A stretch of 64,000 bases of DNA from Bacteroidota bacterium (GTDB lineage: Bacteria; Bacteroidota; Bacteroidia; UBA8524), in NCBI GenBank assembly GCA_008933805.1, contig WBUH01000003.1:62001-126000 (forward strand), in the 5' to 3' direction. The translations under genes were made by a program, and so were the position numbers. Shown here piece after piece: positions 33,090 through 42,990 of this stretch. Below the pieces are notes generated by a model. That model searched no databases. It worked only from the letters and a program-made list of their open reading frames with translations, and had not been told where the DNA came from. The stretch's first letter is position 1, and each line of letters starts with the position of its first letter.

Positions 33090-35039
33090 ATGCCGCAACC
33101 TACCGCCCGTATTTTGTATAAATTCCTTTTAGTAGTATTAGCAACGGGCTTTAGCCTTGTAGCCAACGCACAGCTTACAGAGCGGTATTCAACCATTAAT
33201 ATACTGCCCATGCAAAACCTGTTTTATGCAGTGGATAGCATGCAGCACCCCGATACCGTACCTCAACGTTTTCAGCAATACCACCCCCTTTTCAGAAACG
33301 AAGTTGCTTTTCTAAGTCAGGGCAACATTGTGTCAGCGGCACAATCGCTCATATTTAATGCCGAACGGGAAAGCGGTTTAGATATGGGCTTACAACAGCC
33401 ATACAGCTATTACCTATTCTCACCCCAAAACATAAATATGTATAAGGTGCGCCGTGCTTATACTGATTTGGTGTACACGCAAGGAGCAGGTGAATTGATA
33501 GGGATTAAAACATTACACAGCCAAAACATACTTCCCAACTGGAACATAGGCGTTGATTACAACCGTATTAAAAGTGACGGTTTTCAGCTACGTCAGCGGA
33601 CCAGCGTTTACAATACCCGTTTTTTCAACTGGTACCACAGCCGTGATGAACGCTACCACCTGATTATTACAGCGACTTGGAACCGTTTACGTAATGAGGA
33701 AAACGGCGGACTGAAAAGCGATTCGGCGTTTGAAAATTCAACCGCCCTCAGCAAGTTTCCCGTACGCTTGGGGGACGATATTGATAAGGTTCGTAACTAT
33801 ATTAAAACCAACGATTACCGCATCACAAATATGCTGCGTTTGGGGCCTAAAAAACAGGTAAAGTATTACCAACCCGAGGCCATGACGTATGAACTGGACA
33901 CACAGCAAACACTGATACCTACTTATGTAATAGCGCATCAGTTTGCTTATACAGGAAACCGTTATTTGTATAGAGACGACAGCTACGACACCAATACTTA
34001 TTACCCGTACACGTTTCTGAATGATGACCGTACTTTCGACTCGATACAGCACAACGTAATCAGTAATTCTATCACTATTAGTAACGGCCCGTTTATGGGC
34101 TACCTGCGTGATACCTTGCCTGTGAAACGCTGGTTAATGCTAAGTGCTACGGGCGGATACGATTATCACTTTATAGCATGGCAAACTACTACCAACGCAC
34201 GCTATAACAATACCTACGTTGGGGGTAGCATTTTCTCAAATCCATACATACCTGCGGCTGTTAAATTTAATGCCGAAGGGCGTTTTTGGTTGACAGGCTA
34301 CAACCAAGCTGATTATAAGTTAAAAGGTCGCTTGGACATAAATTTTGGTGCATTTGTGCTTGAAGCCGGAGCATTGTTTCAGGCCTACCGCCCGCAAATC
34401 ACACAATACTTTTTTGTAGGTAATCACGCCTATTGGATAAACGATTTTGATAAAACCTTTGTAAACACGCTTTCGGCTACCTTGCGCACTAAACGTTTGA
34501 AAAACAACTACCACCTTACTTTCAAACAGCAATTGGTAAACAACTATATCTACTTTGACAGTACACTTACTGCAAAGCAAGAGGCAAAGGCTATCAGCAT
34601 CACATCCGTAAACTTAAAAAAACGCTTTCAGGCCGGTAAGTTCTTTTTAGACAACAACATTACCGCCCAGTTTACCAATAACGAAGACATATTGAGGCTA
34701 CCTGCCCTTTCAACTTGGAACTCGCTTTATTTCCAAGGCTATATGTTTAAAAAGGCTATGTACGCTCAAATAGGGGTTGATTTCTTCTATTACTCACAGG
34801 TAACGGCCAATACTTTCGACCCTGAAACCAAGCAATTCTACATTCAAAATAAGGTGGATATCGGTAACTATCCGTGGTTTGATGTGTTCATCAACGGGCA
34901 CGTGCGCAATTTTACCATATCGGCAAAAATGGAACACGTAACCGCAGGCTTCTTTGGCCGCAGGTATTACGCCATGCCCCACCAACCCATGCACGGCAGG
35001 GTATTCAGGCTGGGCATTTCGTGGAAGTTTTTTGATTAA
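33090..35039 (+). CDS. Porin_10-type outer-membrane porin
   Basis: A 649-residue barrel protein with signal peptide (VVLATGFSLVANAQ). The N-terminal region includes FSPQNINMYKVRRAYTDL, LHSQNILPNWNIGVDYNR, then RDERYHLIITATWNRLRNEENGG and further strands ending MHGRVFRLGISWKFFD. This is the Bacteroidota putative-porin pattern (PF14121). It is 9 nt after the T9SS cargo gene and on the same strand, so the pair is probably co-expressed. Confidence 0.8.
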   Translation: MPQPTARILYKFLLVVLATGFSLVANAQLTERYSTINILPMQNLFYAVDSMQHPDTVPQRFQQYHPLFRNEVAFLSQGNIVSAAQSLIFNAERESGLDMGLQQPYSYYLFSPQNINMYKVRRAYTDLVYTQGAGELIGIKTLHSQNILPNWNIGVDYNRIKSDGFQLRQRTSVYNTRFFNWYHSRDERYHLIITATWNRLRNEENGGLKSDSAFENSTALSKFPVRLGDDIDKVRNYIKTNDYRITNMLRLGPKKQVKYYQPEAMTYELDTQQTLIPTYVIAHQFAYTGNRYLYRDDSYDTNTYYPYTFLNDDRTFDSIQHNVISNSITISNGPFMGYLRDTLPVKRWLMLSATGGYDYHFIAWQTTTNARYNNTYVGGSIFSNPYIPAAVKFNAEGRFWLTGYNQADYKLKGRLDINFGAFVLEAGALFQAYRPQITQYFFVGNHAYWINDFDKTFVNTLSATLRTKRLKNNYHLTFKQQLVNNYIYFDSTLTAKQEAKAISITSVNLKKRFQAGKFFLDNNITAQFTNNEDILRLPALSTWNSLYFQGYMFKKAMYAQIGVDFFYYSQVTANTFDPETKQFYIQNKVDIGNYPWFDVFINGHVRNFTISAKMEHVTAGFFGRRYYAMPHQPMHGRVFRLGISWKFFD

Positions 35040-35053
35040 TAGGGTAACTCTTG

Positions 35054-35153
35054 CGAGGGATTGAAATCCCTCGTTGTTACAATTACCGTCTGCAAATGGA
35101 CTTAAGTCCATTTGCAGACGGTAATTTTGAAAGAATGGGGTTTTAACCCCGTT
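35054..35153. repeat. Triple-hairpin palindromic element, locus B
   Basis: B1 (35054-35073): CGAGGGAT-TGAA-ATCCCTCG. B2 (35081-35126): a perfect 46-bp palindrome with arms beginning AATTAC and a GGACTTAAGTCC centre. B3 (35134-35153): AATGGGGTT-TT-AACCCCGTT, with one T-G wobble. It lies between the porin and the monooxygenase gene, both on the plus strand. Each hairpin has the same position and design as in locus A but a different stem sequence. Confidence 0.92.
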
Positions 35154-35243
35154 ACAATCAGTTTCCCATTTTTTTAACATATGTAAAACCTTGCCGCGTG
35201 GCTAAACTTCAACTTTGCACCTACAAAACCATCCGATAAAATT

Positions 35244-36380
35244 ATGAAAGCAACCATACTAGGTGCAGGAATTGCAGGACTTACCACAGCCATCGCATTA
35301 CAGCAAAAAGGGATAGAAATTGAGATTTTTGAGGCTGCACCCAAAATTCAACCCGTAGGCGCAGGGTTGGCCCTTGCGGCAAACGCTATGCAAGCCTTTT
35401 ATAAATTGGGCATTGCTGATGCTATTATTGCCAAAGGTCGCAAATTGCCCGCCTTTTCGTTTTACAACCATCGCGGTATAATGCTAAACAGTACCAACAG
35501 CATAGAGTTGGGTAAAAAATACGGCATAGACAATTTTACCATCCACAGAGCAGCATTGCACAGTGCCTTGCTAGAACAATTGGGCGAAACCCCCATAAAT
35601 CTTTCAAAAAGAGCGGTAGGCTTTACCCAAAACGGTAATGTTATTACCCTGCAATTTGCCGATGGCAGTAGCCACATTACTCAATGCCTTATTGTTGCTG
35701 ACGGGATAAACTCCCCCATCCGCAGGCAGTTGATACCACACAGCCTACCCCGCTATGCGGGCTATGTGTGCTGGCGTGCAGTAATTGACAGTAAAGGTTT
35801 TGATTGGAGCGAAACCTCTGAAACCTTTGGCCCAATGGGTCGTTTTGGAATTACTCCACTTGCTAATAACTTGTTGTATTGGTATGCCTGCACCAACGCT
35901 CCAAAAGACAGTAAACATTATGCCGACTATACCGTTGATGATTTGCGCAAACACTTTGCGGGCTATCATCACCCCATAAAAGAAATACTTGACCGCACCG
36001 AAGATAACGCGCTTATCTATGGGCCTATACTTGATTTGGCACCCCTTGATAAATTTGCCTTTGGTAACATTTTACTGATTGGTGATGCCGCCCATGCAAC
36101 AACACCCAACTTAGGGCAAGGTGCCTGCCAAGCTATTGAAGATGCTGTAGTACTGGCCGATGAAATGGCGAAAACCACCGTGTACCAAAATGCCTTTGTA
36201 AATTTTGAGCAACGCAGATTGGAGCGCACCCGTTATATTACATTACAATCAAGAAAGGTGGGTGAAGTAGCCCAATGGCAAAACCCTGTGCTGGGATGGA
36301 TACGCGACAGAATAATGAAGAATATGCCCCAAAGCACCAAGGATAAACAGTTTGCAAAACTGTTTACGGTTGATTTTTAA
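35244..36380 (+). CDS. FAD-dependent monooxygenase
   Basis: A 378-residue group A flavoprotein monooxygenase. The GAGIAGL motif (residues 7-13) binds the ADP part of FAD. I-V-A-D-G-I-N-S-P-I-R-R is the D-G motif that contacts FAD and NAD(P)H, and LIGDAAHATTPNLGQGACQAIEDA holds the ribityl group. The overall pattern resembles zeaxanthin epoxidase/salicylate hydroxylase relatives. The substrate cannot be told. No signal peptide, so it is cytoplasmic. Confidence 0.9.
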   Translation: MKATILGAGIAGLTTAIALQQKGIEIEIFEAAPKIQPVGAGLALAANAMQAFYKLGIADAIIAKGRKLPAFSFYNHRGIMLNSTNSIELGKKYGIDNFTIHRAALHSALLEQLGETPINLSKRAVGFTQNGNVITLQFADGSSHITQCLIVADGINSPIRRQLIPHSLPRYAGYVCWRAVIDSKGFDWSETSETFGPMGRFGITPLANNLLYWYACTNAPKDSKHYADYTVDDLRKHFAGYHHPIKEILDRTEDNALIYGPILDLAPLDKFAFGNILLIGDAAHATTPNLGQGACQAIEDAVVLADEMAKTTVYQNAFVNFEQRRLERTRYITLQSRKVGEVAQWQNPVLGWIRDRIMKNMPQSTKDKQFAKLFTVDF

Positions 36381-36826
36381 CCAAAAGGAAATAGCGGCAA
36401 CTCGGCCACCTCTTTTACTGCGCTGTTTTGCTTATCAATTTTAATGTAGTGATGGCTCACACCGTTGCTCACCATTATATAATCAATCCCAAAACCGTAA
36501 GTGTACACAGCAGCCTGTGTAAAAACCGCTGCATTAATAGATACCGTAGGGGCTTTGCACTCTACCAATAAAGCGGGCTGGCCGTTGCGCCCAAACACCA
36601 CAATATCGGCGCGGCGGCTACGCCCCAATACGTTTATACCCTTCTCAACCCCAATAAGGTGCGGGGGTACGTTTTTATCTGTTACCAAAAAGTGGATAAT
36701 ATGCTGGCGCACCCATTCCTCGGGCGTTAGCACCACATATTTCCTTCTCACCTCATCAAAAATTAGTTTTCTTTGTGCCTCGGCTTTCACCTTGTACTCA
36801 AAAGGGGGAAGGTTTAACTGATACAT
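36377..36826 (-). CDS. Solitary type I restriction HsdR N-terminal-like nuclease domain
   Basis: A 149-residue protein that is a lone HSDR_N_2-type domain. A PD-(D/E)xK-like core is visible: R-R-A-D-I-V-V-F (Asp), then P-A-L-L-V-E-C-K-A-P (E-x-K). No helicase, methyltransferase or specificity subunit is present, so it is not a functional type I system. Similar lone copies are common in Bacteroidota. Its stop overlaps the convergent monooxygenase stop by four bases. Nucleic-acid binding is inferred; cleavage is unproven. Confidence 0.82.
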   Translation of the reverse strand: MYQLNLPPFEYKVKAEAQRKLIFDEVRRKYVVLTPEEWVRQHIIHFLVTDKNVPPHLIGVEKGINVLGRSRRADIVVFGRNGQPALLVECKAPTVSINAAVFTQAAVYTYGFGIDYIMVSNGVSHHYIKIDKQNSAVKEVAELPLFPFG

Positions 36827-36858
36827 AGCGCTTTTTCAAAAATACTTCAAATAATACA

Positions 36859-37881
36859 ATGGCAACAGCAGCATCTGCATCGTTTGATAAAATAATGGCT
36901 TCGTTAATAGCACGCAAATTCTCACCCGTGTATTTTTTGCAGGGTGAAGAAAGCTATTTTATTGATGCGGTAGCGGATTACATAGAGGATAATGTGCTGA
37001 ACGAAGGCGAACGCGGTTTTAACCAAACCGTGTTTTACGGCAAAGAAACCGATATGATGACGGTGGTAATGGCCGCGCGCAGGTTTCCGATGATGAGCGA
37101 TTATCAGGTGATTATTGTGAAGGAAGCCCAAAACCTGAAAGACTTTGATAAGCTGGAAAGTTACCTTGCTAATCCCGTAAGCAGTACTATTTTGGTGTTT
37201 GCCTACAAGGGTAAAAAACTGGATAAGCGCACCAAAACGGCTAAACTGCTTGCCAACTTTGAATTTTTAGACTCAGCCAAGTTATACGAGAACCAAGTGC
37301 CTGCTTGGGTAACTGATTATTTGCGCGGCAAAGGCTACACTATGAACGAGCGTGCCCAAGCGTTGGTGGCACAATCATTAGGAAATGATTTGGGCAAAAT
37401 TGCCAACGAGTTGGATAAGATGTTGCTAAACCTTGCAGGTGGTACGGTAAAAAACATCACTGAGAAAGAAGTTGAGGAAAACATTGGCATAAGCAAAGAT
37501 TATAACGTGTTTGAATTGCAGGATGCCATTGGCAAACGCAACTTTACCAAAGCCATTGAAATTGTAGATTACTTTTCGGCCTCTAAAAACCAAAATGCCA
37601 ACTTGGTAGTGGTGTTGCCCCAATTGTATTCATTCTTTAGTAAGCTGTATAAAATTCATTTTCTGGCTGATAAGAGTAAGGAAAAGGTGAGCAGTGCTTT
37701 GGGTATTAACCCGTTCTTTTTCAACGACTATATCAACTATTTCAAAAATTACTCGTCTATCAAGATTGAAAAGATTTTTGCTACGCTATCCGAATTCGAC
37801 CTAAAATCAAAAGGGGTAAACAATTCGGGCACCCCTGACGGTGAGTTGATGAAGGAGATGCTTGTAAAGATTTTTCATTAA
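36859..37881 (+). CDS. holA: DNA polymerase III subunit delta
   Basis: The delta subunit of the clamp loader, which opens the beta sliding clamp. The 340 residues show the opening F-S-P-V-Y-F-L-Q-G-E-E-S-Y-F-I, then MAARRFPMMSDYQVIIVKEAQNL, L-V-F-A-Y-K-G-K-K-L-D-K-R, a central helical linker, and K-S-K-G-V-N-N near the end. It lacks a functional ATPase site, as usual for delta. Monocistronic, with an ATG start. Confidence 0.93.
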   Translation: MATAASASFDKIMASLIARKFSPVYFLQGEESYFIDAVADYIEDNVLNEGERGFNQTVFYGKETDMMTVVMAARRFPMMSDYQVIIVKEAQNLKDFDKLESYLANPVSSTILVFAYKGKKLDKRTKTAKLLANFEFLDSAKLYENQVPAWVTDYLRGKGYTMNERAQALVAQSLGNDLGKIANELDKMLLNLAGGTVKNITEKEVEENIGISKDYNVFELQDAIGKRNFTKAIEIVDYFSASKNQNANLVVVLPQLYSFFSKLYKIHFLADKSKEKVSSALGINPFFFNDYINYFKNYSSIKIEKIFATLSEFDLKSKGVNNSGTPDGELMKEMLVKIFH

Positions 37882-37941
37882 TAAATAATTAACATTTGTC
37901 GTTTTTTCTTATTTATTTGCCTAAAAAACACCCTCTAACCA

Positions 37942-39909
37942 ATGAAAAGAATTTTACTAGCCTTATTAACAACACTGCCCGCTCTTGCTTTTGCGCAGCA
38001 AAGCAGCGACATCGAAGCGGGGGTGATTCCTCAAAATCCCAATGGGATTGTTCCGACTCAAGTTGAGCCGTTTAAACCTGCACACCCTGTTACTTCTAAA
38101 GGTTTTATGCGTAAATCGGGCAATTTGCCCTATAAGTTTGATACATTAGGTTTTACCTATTACGATTTGCAAACCAATGCTTCTGTTGGTAACCGTGTAT
38201 TGGTGCATGCTGATGGTAAAGTATCAGTAGCTTGGACGTATTCTCCTGACGGAACAGCTGAATTCCCTTTGCGTGGTAGTGCATACAACCACCACAACAA
38301 CACTGCTTGGGGTGCCCCTCCAACCAGCCGTATCGAAACCAACCTGCGTTTGGGTTGGCCAAGTATTGGTGTATTGCCCGGAAACAAAGAGTATGTTATT
38401 TCTCACTTTGCTACCAGCGGCGGTTTGCACGTAATGACCAACGATGCGATTGGCGGCAGCAACTGGACTACCGGTCCTCGTGTGCTAACTATTGCAGGAG
38501 GTAAGCCAATTTGGAACCGTGCAGATAACAACGGTAACACCATCCACGTACTTACTAATTACTCTGACTCAGCAGCTTCTACTGATCCTCCAAACATTCG
38601 TGTTGACGGTATGTTGTTGCCAACTACTTATTCACGCAGTACAGATGGCGGTCAAACTTGGAGCACTGCACTAAGTATGCTACCCGGTTATGATACCAGC
38701 CGTTATTTGCGTGGCGGTGGCGACCAATATGCTATTGATGCCAACGGTAACAATGTAGCTATTGTAATTGCCGACAATCTTGGCGGTGATGTTGCCCTTT
38801 GGAAAAGTACCGACAACGGACAAACTTTTACTAAAATTATCGTTGATACGTTTGCTTTCGCACCATACAAAACCGATAAAGTAATTGGTTCTAACGTGCC
38901 TACTAACGACGGTTCTGTTGATGTTGTAATGGATAACAACGGATATGCACACGTATTTTGGGGATACTCTGAAGTTAGTAAAAACCACCCAAGTGCCGAC
39001 TCTTCATTCTTTACCCCTGCTTCTAACCGTATTATGTACTGGGGCGAGCAAAACAATGTAAAACGCATTATTGGCGGTATGATGGATATGGACGGTGATA
39101 CACAACTAACCGTAGCTTACGGTACTCCACGTTCATTGGGTGCTAATAACACTTTGCCACGTTTGCAAGACAGCTTGGGTACTGTTGACCTTATCTCAGT
39201 TGCCCGCTATGGTAATACTTCATTGGCTACTATGCCCAGCGCAATGGTAGATGCCCAAGGCCGTATTTTCTGCGTGTATTCAGCTCCTCTTGAAGGTGAT
39301 TTGTATGCTTCTAACGAAGCCCGCGAAACTTCTAACTACCGTGATTTGTTTATCACTTTCTCTACTGATGGTGGTATCACATGGGCCGATCCTCAAAACA
39401 TTACCCAAGGACACGGTTACGAAGATGTTTTCGGATGTGTTGGTAAAACTATTGTAAACAACGTATTGCACGTAATTTGGCAACGCGACGAAATACCCGG
39501 TACCAACCTTCAGAACAACTCAAGCGATGGTTCTCACCCAACTGTAAACAACGTTATCCTTCATGCTTCTATCCCTGTGCAAGCCATTATCAACAACCAA
39601 ATTGGTCTTGGCCCCGGTGTAAGCGTTGAAGAGATTGACCAACCCAACGTTTACATCACCAACGGTTTCTATCCAAACCCTACCAGCAATGGCGGTGAAG
39701 TAGAAATTTTCTTGACTGAAACCAGCCCTGTTACTTTAACTGTTACCAACTTGTTAGGTCAAACCGTTGCTACCCAAGATTTGGGCAAGCAAGCTCCCGG
39801 TAACACCACTGTTAAAGTGGCTACTGATAGCCTTGCTGCCGGTGTGTACATGTATAACATCTCAACCGGAAAATACGCTGTTAGCGGTAAAATGGTTGTG
39901 ACTAAATAA
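37942..39909 (+). CDS. BNR/Asp-box protein with T9SS sorting tail
   Basis: A 655-residue secreted protein (signal MKRILLALLTTLPALAFAQ). Three Asp-box motifs are visible: STDGGQTWS, STDNGQTFT and STDGGITWA, the signature of sialidase-like beta-propellers. It also has a long glycine-rich N-terminal part. The end is a type A T9SS sorting domain (GFYPNPTSNGGEVEIF, LLGQTVATQDLG, AGVYMYNIS). Asp-boxes are structural, so sialidase activity cannot be assumed. Its codon use is unusually T-rich in the third position, as expected for a highly expressed protein. Confidence 0.85.
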   Translation: MKRILLALLTTLPALAFAQQSSDIEAGVIPQNPNGIVPTQVEPFKPAHPVTSKGFMRKSGNLPYKFDTLGFTYYDLQTNASVGNRVLVHADGKVSVAWTYSPDGTAEFPLRGSAYNHHNNTAWGAPPTSRIETNLRLGWPSIGVLPGNKEYVISHFATSGGLHVMTNDAIGGSNWTTGPRVLTIAGGKPIWNRADNNGNTIHVLTNYSDSAASTDPPNIRVDGMLLPTTYSRSTDGGQTWSTALSMLPGYDTSRYLRGGGDQYAIDANGNNVAIVIADNLGGDVALWKSTDNGQTFTKIIVDTFAFAPYKTDKVIGSNVPTNDGSVDVVMDNNGYAHVFWGYSEVSKNHPSADSSFFTPASNRIMYWGEQNNVKRIIGGMMDMDGDTQLTVAYGTPRSLGANNTLPRLQDSLGTVDLISVARYGNTSLATMPSAMVDAQGRIFCVYSAPLEGDLYASNEARETSNYRDLFITFSTDGGITWADPQNITQGHGYEDVFGCVGKTIVNNVLHVIWQRDEIPGTNLQNNSSDGSHPTVNNVILHASIPVQAIINNQIGLGPGVSVEEIDQPNVYITNGFYPNPTSNGGEVEIFLTETSPVTLTVTNLLGQTVATQDLGKQAPGNTTVKVATDSLAAGVYMYNISTGKYAVSGKMVVTK

Positions 39910-39953
39910 TACCTCGATACATACAGGTATAAAATACTTAATCCAAACTAAGC

Positions 39954-39985
39954 AAAACCCCGTCTGAAATCAGACGGGGTTTTTT
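39954..39985 (+). terminator. Rho-independent terminator
   Basis: CCCCGTCTG-AAAT-CAGACGGGG followed by six T. It ends the BNR/T9SS gene. Confidence 0.92.
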
Positions 39986-39997
39986 AATGCTTTTAGA

Positions 39998-40095
39998 AAC
40001 AGGATTAAAATCCTGTTCTGTTAAAATTACAAAGCGAAGCAGGACTTAAGTCCTGCTTCGCTTTGTAATTAAAGAGCGGCAGGTTTCAACCTGCC
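39998..40095. repeat. Triple-hairpin palindromic element, locus C
   Basis: C1 (39998-40017): AACAGGAT-TAAA-ATCCTGTT. C2 (40025-40070): a perfect 46-bp palindrome with AATTAC ends and a GGACTTAAGTCC centre. C3 (40078-40095): GGCAGGTT-TC-AACCTGCC. It lies in the convergent gap after the T9SS gene terminator. The 11-nt tract between AATTAC and GGACTTAAGTCC differs from loci A and B yet is perfectly mirrored. Confidence 0.92.
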
Positions 40096-40103
40096 TTAAT
40101 ATA

Positions 40104-41831
40104 TTAATCTACTTGAGGTACGTAAATAGAGAAATCTATCGTTTCCTGCTTTTGGATGTTCAGTTTCACGATATGGTGAGATTTTACTACACTATCGCGG
40201 GTTGCAGGATTAAGGAACACAGGCCGTAGTTCTGTGGTTTTATAATACGGCAAATGCAACTCCTCTGTGATTTCGTAGGGCAATACTTTCAGGCGTTCAA
40301 GCCCTTCGTCGGTAGTGTATAACCACACTGTTTCACCGTTCTTGTAACGGCTAAAATATTGTTCAGACCAAACGCTGGTTACATTCCAGCCTGTATAAAA
40401 ATCAAGCGAATGCGCTGAGCCAATGGGAAAAATCAGAAAATTCTTTTGGGTAATGTTTTCAGCGGGTGCTTTTTCGGCAATGTATTTTCCGCCCATACTA
40501 AACGCTTGGTAGCGCATTAGCTGCGGGTAAAAATGCAGGTTCATGGTAATATTTAGCAAACAGATGCTGATAAACGCCACCTGCAATACCGATGTAGTTT
40601 TTTGGTAGTTCTTACCTATGTAGTACAACACCATAATAAGCCCAACCGCCATAAGCACAGGTATCAAAATGTTTTCAGGCTTAAACACATAAAACAATAC
40701 GCCAATCAACGCCCACACAAGGGCAGCAATAAGTAGCTGGGTACCTTTTACCAAATGTTTTGCCCAAGGAAAACCCTCTTGCAGCACACATACTACCCAA
40801 CGGGCAGCAAAAATGGCCGCAAACGGGTAGGCAACAAAAATATAGTGCGGCAGTTGGTAACTTGATTTACTAAGAGCTAACAACGCAAAGGTAAAACCAC
40901 CCAAGGTGATGGCCTCCTGCCCTTTTTCAATCTTAAATTTTGAGCGGATTACCTTATACCAACCGTTTATCCACGCGGCAAACAGCCAGATAGTCCAAGG
41001 CATAAATGCCCATAAGGTTGACTCAGTAAGAAAAAACGGCCCTGCATTATTATCCCATACGTTTTCGCCAGTAATACGGCCAAAACTCTGGGTCCAGAAG
41101 TAAAACTTCAAGCCTGATTCACCTATGTGCCCGTTCACATCCACCGCAGGGTTGGCATCGTATTGATTATACAAACCGATACACATGGGCAACAGCACCA
41201 ATGCAACAATGGGTACACCCAGCAACCAACGCCAGTTAAAAATGGTTTTCCAATCGCGCTGCAACACTAAGTGAATACCGAAGGCTGCTATTGGCAGCAC
41301 TATGCCTATAGGGCCTTTAGCAAGCATGGCAAGGCCAATACCCACAAAGCCCAATACAAAATTCAAAACTTTTCTATGCTCAATATAGGCAGCAAGTTGC
41401 CACACCGCAAAAATCACCGAGCCGGTAAGCATCAAATCCGTACGCACATCGTTTACCATTAAGAAAAACGCCTGCGTGCTACCCAATAGCAATGCCGCCC
41501 AATAGGCTTCACGTTCGCTGTAATACAGTTTTGCCAAACCATACACCGATACCATTGCCAGCAAGGCAAATAGCATTGAGGGCAGCTTAAACGCCGCAGT
41601 TGACACTCCGAAAATGTGGTACGAAGCTGCTGAAAGCCAAAATAAAAGCGGGGGTTTATCAAGATAGTTACGCCCTTGGTCGGTAATGTGTAGATAGCTG
41701 TCCCTGTCTATCATCTCTTTAGCCATTGCGGCGTATTGAGACGAATCAACGTCCATTACATCAATAAACAGGGCAAATACGTAAACAATCAGTATTAGTA
41801 CGAAGGGGAAAAACTTTGCAGCTTTATTCAA
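40104..41831 (-). CDS. ArnT/PMT-like glycosyltransferase (family 39)
   Basis: A 575-residue inner-membrane protein with about a dozen hydrophobic segments. The first periplasmic loop carries the catalytic acidic pair and family motif: D-V-M-D-V-D-S-S-Q-Y-A-A-M-A-K-E-M, then Y-L-D-K-P-P-L-L-F-W. Members move a sugar from a polyprenyl-phosphate carrier to lipid A or proteins outside the membrane. The C-terminal 140 residues are periplasmic. The start codon is TTG. The acceptor is unknown. Confidence 0.88.
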   Translation of the reverse strand: MNKAAKFFPFVLILIVYVFALFIDVMDVDSSQYAAMAKEMIDRDSYLHITDQGRNYLDKPPLLFWLSAASYHIFGVSTAAFKLPSMLFALLAMVSVYGLAKLYYSEREAYWAALLLGSTQAFFLMVNDVRTDLMLTGSVIFAVWQLAAYIEHRKVLNFVLGFVGIGLAMLAKGPIGIVLPIAAFGIHLVLQRDWKTIFNWRWLLGVPIVALVLLPMCIGLYNQYDANPAVDVNGHIGESGLKFYFWTQSFGRITGENVWDNNAGPFFLTESTLWAFMPWTIWLFAAWINGWYKVIRSKFKIEKGQEAITLGGFTFALLALSKSSYQLPHYIFVAYPFAAIFAARWVVCVLQEGFPWAKHLVKGTQLLIAALVWALIGVLFYVFKPENILIPVLMAVGLIMVLYYIGKNYQKTTSVLQVAFISICLLNITMNLHFYPQLMRYQAFSMGGKYIAEKAPAENITQKNFLIFPIGSAHSLDFYTGWNVTSVWSEQYFSRYKNGETVWLYTTDEGLERLKVLPYEITEELHLPYYKTTELRPVFLNPATRDSVVKSHHIVKLNIQKQETIDFSIYVPQVD

Positions 41832-41930
41832 AACTTAAAAATTTGGTCAAAAATACACCTAACATTCAAAATCGTTGCCAAAAATAGCCCCTTAGTTAAA
41901 AGTTAATTCTTACTACAGGTAATAAAAGTA

Positions 41931-41966
41931 AAAAAGGCGCAAAAGCTTGTAGCCTTTGCGCCTTTG
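41931..41966 (-). terminator. Rho-independent terminator of the Omp28-like gene
   Basis: AAAGGCGCAAA (ending 41943) and TTTGCGCCTTT (41955-41965) form an 11-bp stem. On the minus strand it is followed by a run of T. It lies just after the stop codon at 41990. Confidence 0.85.
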
Positions 41967-41989
41967 CATATTTTTTAGCGATAGCCGTA

Positions 41990-42850
41990 TTATTTAATTT
42001 TGTTGCTGTAAGCGTTGATGAACTTATAACGTACACCCACTTTACGCCAAACTACCACAGTAGCTTCAAGGTTTTCTTTGTTGTAACCGCTGATATCAAA
42101 AGTAAATTTGTTATCCAACACGGTGTTTGCAGCAGTAGTGCTTGAAGTATTGATTTTATAACCGAAAGACTCAGCTTTGCTTGAACCGTCCAATTTACCG
42201 GCAGCCCTTAACACGTGGTGGTGCTGAGTGTTTGCACCGTCAGCGTGAGATGCTTGGTAACCTTTCACTTTATCTTCAGTTAAGTAAACAGCAAGGTATA
42301 AATCGCCGCCTACCTCTTGGAAAAACTTGGTGCGGGTTTCAACAGTCATAATGTTTGCACTGTCAGATACCCTCAAACCGCTGTTTACATACACAGGTGA
42401 TGCACTGTGAGCAGCAATAGCAGCATCCACTTTATCAAGTTCGCTTTCAATATTCACGTTATTTGTACGGTCAAGCATAGCTGTTCCGTTAGCCACAAAC
42501 GTAGGGTAACCTTCGCTCCTAAACATAGCATCCATATCCGTAGCTACTTGGGTAATAAACAATTGTGCCACAAAATTTTGGCTGTATGTACCCATATACA
42601 CAGCGTTTTTGCCATTCAGGGTCATTATTTGCTCAAAACCTTGCCAGCCCCATGAGCCGCAAGGGCCACATAGCGAACCTGTAAGTTTGTTTACCAGTGA
42701 AACGTTAGTTTCAGGTACTACAATTTCTTGTGGGGGATTGCTGTTACCATTACCGCCGGGATTTGGCTCAGGGTTGGTTTTGTTATCCTCTTTTTTACAA
42801 GCTGAAAACAGCATGATAGCCGAAGCTACGGTTAGTAATATTTTTTTCAT
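41990..42850 (-). CDS. Omp28-related lipoprotein with CGPC motif
   Basis: A 286-residue lipoprotein (lipobox FSAC, Cys18) followed by a Pro/Asn/Gly-rich linker (about 22-48). Then the segment LVNKLTGSLCGPCGSWGWQG holds Cys61 and Cys64. This is the T-G-x-x-C-x-x-C signature of the Omp28 family, placed as in a thioredoxin fold. Next come EGYPTFVANGTAM and later a long beta domain. Surface or periplasmic location is inferred. It is related to the protein at 56192 and ends at a strong terminator. Confidence 0.82.
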   Translation of the reverse strand: MKKILLTVASAIMLFSACKKEDNKTNPEPNPGGNGNSNPPQEIVVPETNVSLVNKLTGSLCGPCGSWGWQGFEQIMTLNGKNAVYMGTYSQNFVAQLFITQVATDMDAMFRSEGYPTFVANGTAMLDRTNNVNIESELDKVDAAIAAHSASPVYVNSGLRVSDSANIMTVETRTKFFQEVGGDLYLAVYLTEDKVKGYQASHADGANTQHHHVLRAAGKLDGSSKAESFGYKINTSSTTAANTVLDNKFTFDISGYNKENLEATVVVWRKVGVRYKFINAYSNKIK

Positions 42851-42972
42851 AATGAAAACGGATTCTGTTGTGTTTTAAAATTTATGTAAAAGTACAAAAA
42901 CAGGAATGATTTAACGATGACATAGACGTAGTGCTTTTAAAAAACGTTCTAAAGCGTTTTTACATTATTGAT

Positions 42973-42980
42973 TACTTTTG
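42973..42980 (+). promoter_or_regulatory. -7 box of hisS
   Basis: TACTTTTG, an exact TAnnTTTG match, 10 nt before the ATG at 42991. It sets the start downstream of the in-frame codon at 42931. Confidence 0.6.
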
Positions 42981-42990
42981 CAGCCACATC

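Noticed and set aside
36377-36826. Restriction-modification system
   Set aside because: Only an isolated HsdR N-terminal-like domain is present. There is no methyltransferase, specificity or helicase gene.
23264-40095. CRISPR array
   Set aside because: The palindromic elements recur at distant places, not as tandem repeats separated by unique spacers, and no cas gene is present.
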